DNA of 33,643 nucleotides from Candidatus Nanopelagicales bacterium (GCA_018003655.1 JAGNDY010000001.1:99399-133041); one strand, 5' to 3'. Counted from the first letter of the stretch, positions 10,281 to 17,557 are shown. Program-made: numbers and translations. The notes: generated by a model not told the origin, from the letters alone.

Positions 10281-10590
10281 GGATCTCGAGCGGTACGAAA
10301 CCGAAGTCGAACTCGCGCTATATCGCGAGTACCGCGACGTGGTCGGGCTTTTCTCCCACGTGGTGGAGACGGAGCGTCGGTTCTACTTGACTAACGAGGT
10401 GGACGTCAAAGTTCGTTCCACCGACGGTGGCGAGGTCTTCTTCGAGGTCACCATGTCTGACGCATGGGTGTGGGACATGTACCGACAGGCTCGATTCGTG
10501 AAGAGGGTTCGCGTGCTGACCTTCAAGGACGTCAACGTCGAAGAGCTGACCCCGCCCGAGTTGCCGGTAGAACCCAGCACTCAGGAGTAA
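10270..10590 (+). CDS. DUF2469 family protein
   Basis: This is a 106-residue protein of the actinobacteria-specific DUF2469 family (Rv2901c-like). The start MGAEDLERYETEVELALYRE and the segments VVETERRFYLTN and DAWVWDMYRQARFVKRVRV are diagnostic. The function is unknown; it is always found beside rnhB and yraN. ATG 10270 is chosen because homologues begin there and GGAG lies eight bases upstream; the frame remains open further upstream inside rnhB. No signal peptide or membrane segment is present, so it is probably cytoplasmic. Confidence 0.93.
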   Translation: MGAEDLERYETEVELALYREYRDVVGLFSHVVETERRFYLTNEVDVKVRSTDGGEVFFEVTMSDAWVWDMYRQARFVKRVRVLTFKDVNVEELTPPELPVEPSTQE

Positions 10591-10690
10591 TCCACACTCT
10601 CGGTCGGCGGACGGACTTGTCCACCGGTCATGCAGCTTCCCGTGCTGGGTCTGCCGGACTCATCCAAGCTCACTGTCGGGGGTGGGCAAC

Positions 10691-11077
10691 ATGGATGAAA
10701 ACGGGAACACGGTGCGGTCGTCGAAGGCCAACGTCGCGTTGGGCCGCTACGGCGAGGACGTCGCCGCTCGATATCTGCGTGGTGCGGGCTTGCTGGTCAT
10801 CGATCGCAATTGGCGTTCGCGCAGCGGCGAGGTCGACATCGTTGCCCTCGATGGGGACATCTTGGTCATCTGTGAGGTCAAAACGCGGTCGAATCACCGT
10901 TTCGGCGGTCCAGTCGCCGCCATCACCTCGACAAAGCTGAGCCGACTGCGTCGCCTTGCTGGCGAGTGGATCGCGGCCCACCCGCAGCCGGTCAGTGGGA
11001 TTCGAATCGACGTAGTCGCCGTCATGCGGCCGAGCAGAGGCGCCGCGCACGTCACGCACCTGGTCGGTGTTCAGTGA
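10691..11077 (+). CDS. yraN: UPF0102/YraN family endonuclease-like protein
   Basis: This 128-residue protein has a PD-(D/E)XK-like core typical of the YraN family. ALGRYGEDVAARYL is followed by NWRSRSGEVDIVALDGDILVICEVKTRS, holding the acidic residues and the lysine of the fold. A nuclease role in recombination or repair is often suggested, but the family's activity is not settled. ATG 10691 follows GGGGGTG at 10676-10682; GTG 10682 in the same frame is an alternative. The TGA overlaps the GTG of comM (GTGA). The 100 bases between DUF2469 and yraN hold nothing I recognise. Confidence 0.92.
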   Translation: MDENGNTVRSSKANVALGRYGEDVAARYLRGAGLLVIDRNWRSRSGEVDIVALDGDILVICEVKTRSNHRFGGPVAAITSTKLSRLRRLAGEWIAAHPQPVSGIRIDVVAVMRPSRGAAHVTHLVGVQ

Positions 11078-12678
11078 CGTCGCTGGCCAGGACTCATTCG
11101 GTAATCGTTCATGGAGTCACTGCCCATGTCGTCGAGGTGCAGGCGTCGTTGTCCCCGGGTCTGCCCAACATGTCCTTGGTGGGTCTGCCAGACACTGCAC
11201 TGAAGGAGTCCCGTGACCGGGTGAGGGCGGCCGTGGTGAATAGCGGGCTCAAGTGGCCGGAGGCACGCATCACCATCGGTTTGAGCCCCGCTTCGCTACC
11301 CAAGCGCGGTACCGGCCTCGACGTGGCCATTGCGCTCGCGGTATTGGCGGCGAATGCACAACTTCCCGCCGACCAAATTGCCAGAGTTGTCGTGCTCGGT
11401 GAGTTGGGTCTCGACGGTCGTATCAGGGGCGTGGCCGGTGCGCTGGCCGCAGCGCTGGCCGTTCGCCAGCGGGCAAGTACTTCCTCCTTGTCCGGTGTGA
11501 TGATCCTGGGACCGGTGGACGCGGCTGCAGTAACGGCCGTTCCTGGACTGGAGATCCTTACCGCGCCGACCCTGCGCGTTTTGGTTGCCCGCCTACGCGG
11601 GGAGCAGGAGCTCGATGAGGACGTTCACATCGACCAGCAGCCCATCGACGCCGAGCACACAACGACTAGGAACTCGTTGTCTGTGCGGGGGGCGTCGGTG
11701 GCACCGGTCGATCTGCGCGACGTGGCTGGACAGCAGGAGGGCAAACGGGCGCTTGAGATCGCGGCGGCTGGTGGACACCACTTGGCGATGCTCGGTCGAG
11801 CGGGGGTTGGCAAGACGCTGTTGGCAGAGCGGCTGCCTGATCTGCTTCCGGACCTGAACATTGAGGACTCTCTCGATGTGACCGCGATCCATCAACTCGC
11901 TGGCAGCCCTGCTTCGGTCGGGGGTTCGCTGCTCACACGACCCCCTTGGTGCGCGCCGCACCACACAGCCACCAGACCGGCCTTGGTTGGCGGCGGCAGA
12001 GAGGACAAGCCCACGATCGGCATGGCGACGCTGGCGCACCGAGGGGTGCTCTTCTTGGATGAGGCTGCGGAGTTTGAGCCCGCCGCTCTGGACGCCTTGC
12101 GTGAGCCGCTTGAGTCCGGGGAGGTGTCGATTGCCCGAGCGGGCTTCCGGATGACCTTCCCAGCCAGATTCCTGCTGCTGCTGGCCGCCAATCCCTGTCC
12201 GTGCGGAAACGCGCTGGATCCCAATCCCTCCGCCACCTGTCGCTGCACTCCCCACCAACGTCGTCGATACCTGGCCAGGCTGTCAGGCCCGCTGATGGAT
12301 CGACTGGATCTGCGCGTGGTCCTGACCAGGCCGACCATCGCGGAATTGAAGGGACTAACCGGCTCGGGACAAAGCACCAAGCAGGTCGCTGATCGGGTAA
12401 GGGCCGCGCGAGAGCGATCGCGGCATCGGATGAGCGAAACTCCGTGGACACTGACGGCCCAAGTGCCCGCCCGGGAACTGTTCGCTCGCTGGCCCCTGCC
12501 CACGAATAGCCAGCGTCTTATCGATCAGTCCTGCACGCGCGAGAGTGTGCGCGGCCGGGACCGACTCCAACGAGTTGCCTGGACCATCGCCGACCTCGAT
12601 GGGCATAGGCAGCCGACGTGCACCGATGTCGATCAGGCCATCGCTCTGCGCGCCAGCGATCAGGAGTGGACGGCATGA
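11074..12678 (+). CDS. comM: ComM/YifB family Mg-chelatase-like AAA+ ATPase
   Basis: This 534-residue AAA+ protein has an N-terminal Lon-S5-like domain (VEVQASLSPGLPNMSLVGLPD; LSPASLPKRGTGLDVAIAL). The Mg-chelatase-type ATPase module follows, with Walker A GRAGVGKTLLAERLP and Walker B VLFLDEAAEF. A Cys cluster (NPCPCG with later CRC) and the arginine-rich sensor region come after. In Vibrio, ComM is a hexameric helicase that promotes branch migration in natural transformation; the actinobacterial role is inferred from this. GTG 11074 overlaps the yraN stop; the upstream open frame is inside yraN. The stop overlaps the ATG of dprA (ATGA), which strengthens the DNA-uptake/recombination link. 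Confidence 0.94.
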   Translation: MTSLARTHSVIVHGVTAHVVEVQASLSPGLPNMSLVGLPDTALKESRDRVRAAVVNSGLKWPEARITIGLSPASLPKRGTGLDVAIALAVLAANAQLPADQIARVVVLGELGLDGRIRGVAGALAAALAVRQRASTSSLSGVMILGPVDAAAVTAVPGLEILTAPTLRVLVARLRGEQELDEDVHIDQQPIDAEHTTTRNSLSVRGASVAPVDLRDVAGQQEGKRALEIAAAGGHHLAMLGRAGVGKTLLAERLPDLLPDLNIEDSLDVTAIHQLAGSPASVGGSLLTRPPWCAPHHTATRPALVGGGREDKPTIGMATLAHRGVLFLDEAAEFEPAALDALREPLESGEVSIARAGFRMTFPARFLLLLAANPCPCGNALDPNPSATCRCTPHQRRRYLARLSGPLMDRLDLRVVLTRPTIAELKGLTGSGQSTKQVADRVRAARERSRHRMSETPWTLTAQVPARELFARWPLPTNSQRLIDQSCTRESVRGRDRLQRVAWTIADLDGHRQPTCTDVDQAIALRASDQEWTA

Positions 12679-13796
12679 GTAACGCTGACGTGCTGGCACG
12701 GTTGGCGCTCAGTCACTTGGTTGAGCCGGCCAACGAGCGGATTGGGCGGGCACTGCTTGATCACCAAGCCGATGAAGTTGTGGCGCAAATGACCCGCGGG
12801 CGCGGTCATCGCCTAGGTCTTGCCGACCTGCAGGAGCGCTGGGACGGCCGCGACTGTGTTGCCTCGGCGCAGCGCGAGTGGCAGCAGGCCGAACAACTTG
12901 GGGTCGACCTGATCGTCCCAGGCAGTCTCGGTTGGCCAACGCAACTCGACGACCTCGCAGCGACGGCGCCATTGGTCCTCAGATCGAAGGGATCAATCCC
13001 GATTCGGCAAAGCGCGGCCCGCAGCGTCGCCATCGTGGGGGCTCGCGCGGCCACCCGTTACGGCTGCGCGGTTGCCGATGAGTTGGCCGCAACACTGGCG
13101 GGGCGCGGGTGGTGTGTGGTGTCGGGTGCCGCCTTCGGAATCGACGCGGCCGCCCATTTCGGTGCGCTGGCGGGCGGTGGCCAAACGATCGCGATCAGTG
13201 CCGCCGGCGTTGATCGGCCAGCGCCAGTAGCCAACTCCGGCCTGTTCCAACGCATCTACGCCTCGGGGGCGGTCCTCAGCGAGGTTCCGTTGGGGGCGCG
13301 CCCGAATCGGTCACGCTTCCTGGTCCGCAACCGGCTAATCGCCGCGCTGACCAGGGCGGTGGTAGTTGTCGAAGCCGCCATGAAGTCCGGTGCCAGATCG
13401 ACCGCTGCGCAGGCATCGGCTCTCGGACGCATCGTCGCGGCGGTTCCGGGGCCGATCACGTCGGCGATGTCCGTCGGCTGTCATTCACTTATCCGCGAAC
13501 AGCAAGCAGTACTAGTCAGTTCCCCGGCCGAAGTCGTGGAGCTGCTCGCACCGGTGCAGACCGCGCTGGACATCAACGGACCCACTGCGGGGGCGCAGTC
13601 AGACTGTCGTGACGTGCTCGGTGTGCTGGAGGCTGACCGACCAGCGGGAGTCGACGCGCTCGGGCAACTGGTGGGGCTTTCCGCACCGAGGACGCTGGCG
13701 GCGCTCTGCCTACTTGAGCAGTCGGGCGGCGCTTGGCGGGACCGAGACGGTTGGCGCGCAGCGAATTGGGGTCCAGGACCGCTCGGCTCCGGTTGA
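12675..13796 (+). CDS. dprA: DNA-processing protein DprA/Smf
   Basis: DprA binds single-stranded DNA and loads RecA, protecting incoming DNA in transformation; it is widespread beyond competent species. The Rossmann-like domain shows VAIVGARAATRYG, VVSGAAFGIDAAAHFGAL and EVPLGARPNRSRFLVRNR, then VVEAAMKSGARSTAAQA and VAAVPGP. A C-terminal winged-helix-like segment (VDALGQLVGLSAPRTLAALCLLE) ends the 373-residue protein. Compared with the family, the usual aromatic/Pro pair before RNR (FPxRNR) is FLVRNR here, and the YPxxN stretch is replaced by RPAPVANSG. ATG 12675 overlaps the comM stop. xerC begins 25 bases later. Confidence 0.93.
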   Translation: MSNADVLARLALSHLVEPANERIGRALLDHQADEVVAQMTRGRGHRLGLADLQERWDGRDCVASAQREWQQAEQLGVDLIVPGSLGWPTQLDDLAATAPLVLRSKGSIPIRQSAARSVAIVGARAATRYGCAVADELAATLAGRGWCVVSGAAFGIDAAAHFGALAGGGQTIAISAAGVDRPAPVANSGLFQRIYASGAVLSEVPLGARPNRSRFLVRNRLIAALTRAVVVVEAAMKSGARSTAAQASALGRIVAAVPGPITSAMSVGCHSLIREQQAVLVSSPAEVVELLAPVQTALDINGPTAGAQSDCRDVLGVLEADRPAGVDALGQLVGLSAPRTLAALCLLEQSGGAWRDRDGWRAANWGPGPLGSG

Positions 13797-13821
13797 CTCA
13801 GCCGAACGCGGGCACCACCGT

Positions 13822-14781
13822 ATGGGTGTGTCGGCAGAAGAGACAGAGCCCCCAGCGGTCAGTCCAGAGTGGATGGCCGTGATTGAGGAATTCTGCGAAC
13901 ACCTCAGGCTCGACAGTGGCAAGAGCGACAACACGGTGCGTGCGTACCGTGGCGATCTCGCGGACCTCGCCGCCCACGCGACTGCGCAAGGACTGACCAA
14001 CCCAGCGGGTCTGACCCTGCTGCGCCTGCGGGGGTGGCTAGCGGCGCTGGACCGTAGAGGACTCTCCCGCACAACCATGGCTCGACGGGCTGCCACGGCC
14101 CGCGCTTTCACTGGGTGGGCGTGGCGTAACGGAGTTATCGCTCAAGACGTCGGCGCGCGGCTGGCATCGCCCCGGCTGGAGCGGGGGTTGCCAACGGTTC
14201 TCAAGGAAGAACAGGCCCGCCAAATGATGCAAACAGCAGCTGCCGACATCGATGTGTCCGACCCCGCCCGGCGTCCAGAGGCACTGCGAGATGCCGCGAT
14301 CCTTGAACTGATCTACGCGACCGGCATGCGTGTGGGTGAGTTGTGCGCGATTGACCTGCCAGAACTGGATCACGAGCGGCGAACGGTCAGAGTCGTCGGC
14401 AAAGGCGATAAGCAGCGAGTCGTACCGTTTGGTATCCCGGCGAGCCGGGCCCTGAACGAATGGCTTCGGGACGGTAGACCAGATCGGGTGACTACGGACA
14501 GTGAAGACGCCCTGTTTCTCGGCTCCCGCGGAGGACGCATCGACCCTCGGGTCGTCCGCGGTGTTGTTTCTGCTGCTGCGAAACGACTTACTGGTGCGCC
14601 CCACCTTGCGCCCCACGGCTTGCGCCATTCAGCAGCGACGCACGTGCTTGAAGGGGGAGCTGATTTGCGAACCGTCCAAGAGTTGCTCGGTCACGCTACT
14701 CTGGCGACAACTCAGCTATACACACACGTTTCCGTTGAGCGCTTGAGGTCGGTATATGAGCAGGCACATCCGCGCGCGTGA
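13822..14781 (+). CDS. xerC: Tyrosine recombinase XerC-like
   Basis: This 319-residue site-specific recombinase likely resolves chromosome dimers at dif with a XerD-type partner. The N-terminal SAM-like core-binding domain covers about residues 15-110. The catalytic domain carries every conserved residue: Arg170 (GMRVGEL), Lys194 (GKGDKQR), His265 and Arg268 (HGLRHS), His291 (LGHATL) and the nucleophile Tyr300 (QLYTH). ATG 13822 is taken because the product then matches family length; the frame is open further upstream inside dprA. Position between dprA and whiG is the conserved actinobacterial one, which argues for a housekeeping recombinase, not a phage integrase. The end overlaps the proposed whiG start by 26 bases. 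Confidence 0.93.
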   Translation: MGVSAEETEPPAVSPEWMAVIEEFCEHLRLDSGKSDNTVRAYRGDLADLAAHATAQGLTNPAGLTLLRLRGWLAALDRRGLSRTTMARRAATARAFTGWAWRNGVIAQDVGARLASPRLERGLPTVLKEEQARQMMQTAAADIDVSDPARRPEALRDAAILELIYATGMRVGELCAIDLPELDHERRTVRVVGKGDKQRVVPFGIPASRALNEWLRDGRPDRVTTDSEDALFLGSRGGRIDPRVVRGVVSAAAKRLTGAPHLAPHGLRHSAATHVLEGGADLRTVQELLGHATLATTQLYTHVSVERLRSVYEQAHPRA

Positions 14782-15718
14782 GTCGGCGAAGGCCACCGTG
14801 GCCGTCGGCTCTCGGGATGGGTCTGCCCAGACTGCGGCGCCCGCCGACACCGCCAGTGGGTTCCCAATGAGCAGGGTTGGCAAGGTGAGTTCCGAAACGG
14901 TCTCCACGCACGCGGACCTCGCGGCAGCCGAAGCCGAGGAGTCAGGGCGCGAAGCGGAGAGAATGCTTGCCCAGCTGTGGCGCGACTACAAGTCCGCGGG
15001 TTCCATCGATCTGCGCGAACAGCTGATCCTGCATTACTCCCCACTGGTCAAGTACGTGGCTGGCCGAGTCGGCGTCGGGCTACCGAGCAACATCGATCAG
15101 TCCGATCTGGTGTCCTACGGGATCTTCGGTCTGATCGATGCGATCGACAAGTTCGACCTTGAGCGCGAGATCAAGTTCGAGACCTACGCGATCAACCGGA
15201 TTCGTGGCGCAATCATCGACGAGTTGCGCAGCATCGATTGGATCCCGCGCTCCGTTCGCACCAAGGCGCGCGACGTTGAGCGCGCGTACGCCGAGCTTGA
15301 GGCAAAGCTGCAGCGGACCCCGAGCGACTCCGAAGTCGCCGACGAACTGGGTGTGACCAAAGAAGCGCTGCGGCGGATCTTCTCGCAGGTTTCGTTCGTC
15401 AACGTGGTGGCGTTGGATGAACTACTCCACATCGGTGGCGAACGTGGCGACAAGGTGACCCTCGGCGAGTCCCTGGTCGACGCGAAAGCCGAAGATCCGG
15501 AATCGGTCTTCGAAGTGGAAGAGACCCGCTACATCCTGGCCGACTCGGTCGGTGCGCTACCGGAGCGCGAGAAGATCGTCATCACGCTGTACTACTACGA
15601 GGGCTTGACCCTAAATGAGATCGGTCAGGTTCTCGGGGTGACAGAGAGCCGAGCGTGCCAATTGCACACCAAAGCGGTCCTGCAGTTGCGCGCCAAGATG
15701 GCTGACCTCACGTCCTAG
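14756..15718 (+). CDS. whiG: WhiG/FliA-type RNA polymerase sigma factor
   Basis: This is a group 3 sigma factor of 320 residues with regions 2, 3 and 4. The conserved run includes [61 protein letters not shown] and, near the end, [21 protein letters not shown]. The match to Streptomyces WhiG is very strong over residues 85-315. In Streptomyces WhiG starts sporulation gene expression; in motile actinomycetes relatives drive flagellar genes, and the sequence cannot tell which applies. ATG 14756 has GAGG at 14745-14748 but gives about 60 poorly conserved N-terminal residues; ATG 14868 is an alternative. The stop TAG lies inside the 5-bp duplication bordering the element at 15720-16650. Confidence 0.92.
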   Translation: MSRHIRARESAKATVAVGSRDGSAQTAAPADTASGFPMSRVGKVSSETVSTHADLAAAEAEESGREAERMLAQLWRDYKSAGSIDLREQLILHYSPLVKYVAGRVGVGLPSNIDQSDLVSYGIFGLIDAIDKFDLEREIKFETYAINRIRGAIIDELRSIDWIPRSVRTKARDVERAYAELEAKLQRTPSDSEVADELGVTKEALRRIFSQVSFVNVVALDELLHIGGERGDKVTLGESLVDAKAEDPESVFEVEETRYILADSVGALPEREKIVITLYYYEGLTLNEIGQVLGVTESRACQLHTKAVLQLRAKMADLTS

Positions 15719-15719
15719 C
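15715..15719. repeat. Target-site duplication CTAGC, left copy
   Basis: CTAGC immediately before the left inverted repeat contains the whiG stop codon TAG (15716-15718). The identical pentamer follows the right inverted repeat at 16651-16655. Direct pentamers abutting both outer ends are what a 5-bp staggered transposase cut would leave. Confidence 0.75.
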
Positions 15720-15745
15720 TGTGACCTTCGGTCCAATCTGAGCAA
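15720..15745 (+). repeat. Left terminal inverted repeat
   Basis: A 26-bp terminal repeat, starting TGTGACCTTC and ending ATCTGAGCAA. It differs from the complement of 16625-16650 at three positions only (offsets 7, 9 and 16). It contains the outermost copy of the 19-bp motif (15726-15744). Confidence 0.8.
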
Positions 15746-15793
15746 TCTTCGGTTCTATCTGAGCAGCGACGAGTCTCCGGTTCTATCTGAACC
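15726..15793 (+). repeat. Left-end array of three 19-bp motifs
   Basis: Three copies in the + orientation lie at 15726-15744, 15747-15765 and 15775-15793, of consensus CTTCGGTTCTATCTGARCA. The second is the best; the first has CCA for TCT, and the third starts CTCCGG. Start-to-start distances are 21 and 28 bases. They probably are transposase-binding sites of the left end. From 15794 to 15894 only decayed, GC-rich sequence is seen, with a weak copy near 15871-15889. Confidence 0.7.
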
Positions 15794-15922
15794 CTGAGGG
15801 TTTCAGGCCCGAAGGTGCCCCTTGTGCGGGTTCGGCTCTCCGATTCGGTGAACCGTCGTCCCCGGAAATGCCCCGGTCCTACTCAGAAGTGGTTACACAG
15901 ATAGGAGCGAACGTCGCAGGCG

Positions 15923-16297
15923 TCACTTGCCTTTGCTTCGGGGAATTACGCCGAGGGCAGCCAAGCCCGCCGGGCGGACGCGACCCTCATCCAGGAGCCC
16001 CTCAACGAGTCGCCGGTTCCGCTCGGACGCAGTGCCCACCTTCCGACGAGGGGTGAACTTCTGCAGGTAGGAATCGTCGTCGTAGGCGCGGCGCGTGCTC
16101 TCACTCCATCCAAAGCACAGTCCGAGTACCAGGAGATCGTGGAAAGTGACCGACTCGCGGACGGACCTGGTTCGACTGAGCCGTACCCATACACCGGGGC
16201 TCGTCGCGTGGTGATGCTCCAACCACGCCTCAAGGTCGTTCGCCGTCGCGAAGGTAGCCACGACAAGGCCATCGGTTGGGTTGCTCGGATCAGGCAC
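15923..16297 (-). CDS. YdeI/OmdA-family protein, short form, cargo of the element
   Basis: This 124-residue protein matches the N-terminal domain of the YdeI/OmdA family, annotated as bacteriocin-protection or OmpD-associated proteins. Visible motifs are AWLEHHHATSPGVWVRLSR, SVTFHDLLVLGLCFGWSES and LQKFTPRRK; it ends with GRVRPAGLAALG and a short basic tail. Typical members run to about 190 residues with a further C-terminal helical region, which is missing. The stop codon lies only ten bases from a 19-bp motif copy, so the end may have been trimmed by the element. The start is GTG 16297 with no ribosome site; TAGCGT exactly six bases upstream would fit a leaderless transcript. It is the only gene inside the transposable element. 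Biochemical function is unknown. Confidence 0.8.
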   Translation of the reverse strand: MPDPSNPTDGLVVATFATANDLEAWLEHHHATSPGVWVRLSRTRSVRESVTFHDLLVLGLCFGWSESTRRAYDDDSYLQKFTPRRKVGTASERNRRLVEGLLDEGRVRPAGLAALGVIPRSKGK

Positions 16298-16303
16298 GGT
16301 TCG

Positions 16304-16309
16304 ACGCTA
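16304..16309 (-). promoter_or_regulatory. Possible -10 element for a leaderless YdeI-like transcript
   Basis: On the - strand TAGCGT (pattern TANNNT) lies exactly six bases before the GTG start, where a -10 hexamer would place the first transcribed base at the G of GTG. No clear -35 is seen. The 357 bases between this gene and the M23-like gene otherwise hold only the element's repeat arrays. Confidence 0.3.
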
Positions 16310-16372
16310 GCAACTGGCTCGGACAGGTGGCCCACGTGACCTTTGGGTCCCTCCGCAGGTGGTGGCCCGAAC

Positions 16373-16515
16373 GATCAGATCGAACCGAACCTGCTGCTCG
16401 GACGTGATCGGAAGTCGTCCGCTCTAAGCACGGTCGACTCCTCAGGTAGGACCGGCATTGACAGCAGTCTTCGGTCTATCCGAACAGCCCCACGGGATTC
16501 AGCTCTATCTGAACC
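16373..16515. repeat. Inner, degenerate and mixed-orientation copies of the 19-bp motif
   Basis: Further copies lie between the YdeI-like gene and the right-end array. Reverse-orientation copies are at 16373-16391 and, more decayed, 16395-16414 and 16439-16457. Forward-orientation copies are at 16469-16486 (one base short) and 16497-16515. The forward copy at 16497 and the reverse copy at 16527 together form an 11-bp hairpin stem (TCTATCTGAAC with GTTCAGATAGA). A lone reverse-orientation copy lies at 15895-15913 beyond the gene's 3' end. This suggests nested or decayed older ends. Confidence 0.5.
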
Positions 16516-16526
16516 AACTCTGCAGG

Positions 16527-16645
16527 TGTTCAGATAGAACCGAAGATGCTCGCCCAGGTGTTCAGATAGAACCGAAGACGGAGCTCAGATGTCGCCGAAG
16601 ACGCACGTTGCAACGCAGGGGTCGTTGCTCAGATAGGACCGGAAG
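16527..16645 (-). repeat. Right-end array of four 19-bp motifs
   Basis: Four copies in the opposite orientation lie at 16527-16545, 16559-16577, 16582-16600 and 16626-16645. The first two are identical (TGTTCAGATAGAACCGAAG) and share 24 bases including flanks. The third has GTCGCC in place of AGAACC, and the outermost has GGACCGG. They mirror the left-end array and are likely the right-end transposase-binding sites. Confidence 0.7.
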
Positions 16646-16650
16646 TCACA
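16625..16650 (-). repeat. Right terminal inverted repeat
   Basis: A 26-bp terminal repeat ending GGAAGTCACA on the + strand; its complement begins TGTGACTTCC. It pairs with 15720-15745 at 23 of 26 positions and includes the outermost right-end motif copy. Confidence 0.8.
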
Positions 16651-16655
16651 CTAGC
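16651..16655. repeat. Target-site duplication CTAGC, right copy
   Basis: CTAGC immediately after the right inverted repeat; its last base is the first of the reverse-strand stop codon of the M23-like gene. It matches the left copy at 15715-15719 exactly. Confidence 0.75.
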
Positions 16656-17452
16656 TATCTCGCTTTCGACCTTCGTCGTCGGTGGTCGACTGCAACGCCG
16701 GCGCCTAGTACGCCCGCGATGGCAACTGCGGCTGCTGGCACGGCGGCCGTTCGCCGCACTGGCGGCGCGTCGACTGCTGGTGGCGACTCGGACCCACCAG
16801 CGGTCCTTGCCGCACCCGCTTGCGGAACTGAGCGCGTCGCCTGAACACGGGCTGACCGCTGCTTCGACCCGCCCGCGAGCGAGCGTGGCTGGACACCGAG
16901 TGGTTTGAGCACCGGCGGCACCAGATCGAGCAGCGAGAGTGGATCCAGATACGTCTCGGCTTTGATGTAGCCCCAATGGAGGCATCGTTCACTGCAGTGG
17001 CCACCGCCGGTGACGATCCCGATCACCTCGCCAGCGTCGACCGCCTGGCCGATGTCGACCGACGCCGTGACCGGCTCGTACGTGGTACGGCCCGACGAAT
17101 GGGTCACAGTGACGACGCCGCGGCCAGCGATGGTTGCGGCGAAGGTCACTATGCCACCGCCCGCAGCCTGCACGGGCGTCCCCGGCGTCGCGGCGAGGTC
17201 GACCCCGCGGTGTCCGGCGAGCCAATTCTGCGCGGGTGGATCAAACGCAGCAATCACCTGCAGCGTTCCGGGAAGTGGCGATAGCCATGGGCTGAACCTC
17301 AGGGGGCTCGCGGCCGCTGGAAGTCCGACCCAAACCCCACCCAGAATCATGATTGCGACAGCCACCGCCGTCGAAAGGACCGCTGCGCGCCAAGTCAGTC
17401 GTCGGGCGGGTACGCGGATGGCTGAAATGGGCATGATTGAGCATGGATCCAC
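16655..17452 (-). CDS. M23-family (LytM-like) protein with degenerate catalytic site
   Basis: This 265-residue protein has an N-terminal membrane anchor or signal segment (about 22-48), then an M23 peptidase fold. His81 and Asp85 in GHRGVDLA and His159 in CLHWGY match the three zinc ligands of LytM. The two catalytic histidines are replaced: the usual Y-x-H is YEP (125-127), and the first His of HxH is Cys157. It may therefore bind zinc but not cleave peptidoglycan, as in LytM activators such as EnvC and NlpD. After residue 180 come an Ala/Pro/Ser-rich region, a hydrophobic stretch (about 238-256) and a basic end. Its place between whiG and rpsB is conserved in actinobacteria. Starts at ATG 17452 or 17434 are both possible. 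Before the transposon insertion its stop abutted that of whiG. Confidence 0.85.
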   Translation of the reverse strand: MDPCSIMPISAIRVPARRLTWRAAVLSTAVAVAIMILGGVWVGLPAAASPLRFSPWLSPLPGTLQVIAAFDPPAQNWLAGHRGVDLAATPGTPVQAAGGGIVTFAATIAGRGVVTVTHSSGRTTYEPVTASVDIGQAVDAGEVIGIVTGGGHCSERCLHWGYIKAETYLDPLSLLDLVPPVLKPLGVQPRSLAGGSKQRSARVQATRSVPQAGAARTAGGSESPPAVDAPPVRRTAAVPAAAVAIAGVLGAGVAVDHRRRRSKAR

Positions 17453-17551
17453 TGCAGGCCGCGGTGATCGGCTCGAACGCAGGTCGGTGGATATCGCGAG
17501 CTGCGCGGCCGGTTGTGGAAGGGTCTGGCCACCGTGGCGGCGTCAGGTGGC

Positions 17552-17557
17552 TAGACT
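17552..17557 (+). promoter_or_regulatory. -10 element of the rpsB-tsf promoter
   Basis: TAGACT within GGCTAGACTGAAC fits the actinobacterial -10 pattern TANNNT, 227 bases before the rpsB start. No good -35 is recognisable. It lies in the 331-base gap (17453-17783) between the divergent M23-like gene and rpsB; the rest of the gap would be the rpsB leader. Confidence 0.45.

Larger units (their letters stand above)
15720..16650. mobile_element. Non-autonomous transposable element (931 bp) with multi-repeat ends
   Basis: The two ends are 26-bp imperfect inverted repeats (15720-15745 and 16625-16650, 23 of 26 identical), starting TGTGAC and ending ATCTGAGCAA. They are flanked immediately by the direct repeat CTAGC (15715-15719 and 16651-16655), a 5-bp target duplication. 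Inside each end are more copies of a 19-bp motif pointing inward. Inverted ends of about 25 bp starting TG, several 19-bp sites per end and a 5-bp duplication are the hallmarks of Tn402/Tn7/IS21-like DDE elements, whose transposase binds repeated sites. No transposase gene is present; the only recognisable gene is a YdeI-like one. Removing the element and one CTAGC puts the whiG and M23 stop codons back to back (TAGCTA), so the insertion harmed neither gene. Confidence 0.8.

Noticed and set aside
13822-14781. The tyrosine recombinase as the integrase of the nearby element
   Set aside because: It lies in the conserved dprA-xerC-whiG order, outside the element ends. Tyrosine integrases also do not make 5-bp target duplications with such inverted ends.
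15726-16645. The repeat clusters around the YdeI-like gene read as a CRISPR array
   Set aside because: Repeats are only 19 bp, imperfect, in both orientations and irregularly spaced by a few to 25 bases; there are no cas genes. The inverted end repeats and the CTAGC duplication explain them better.
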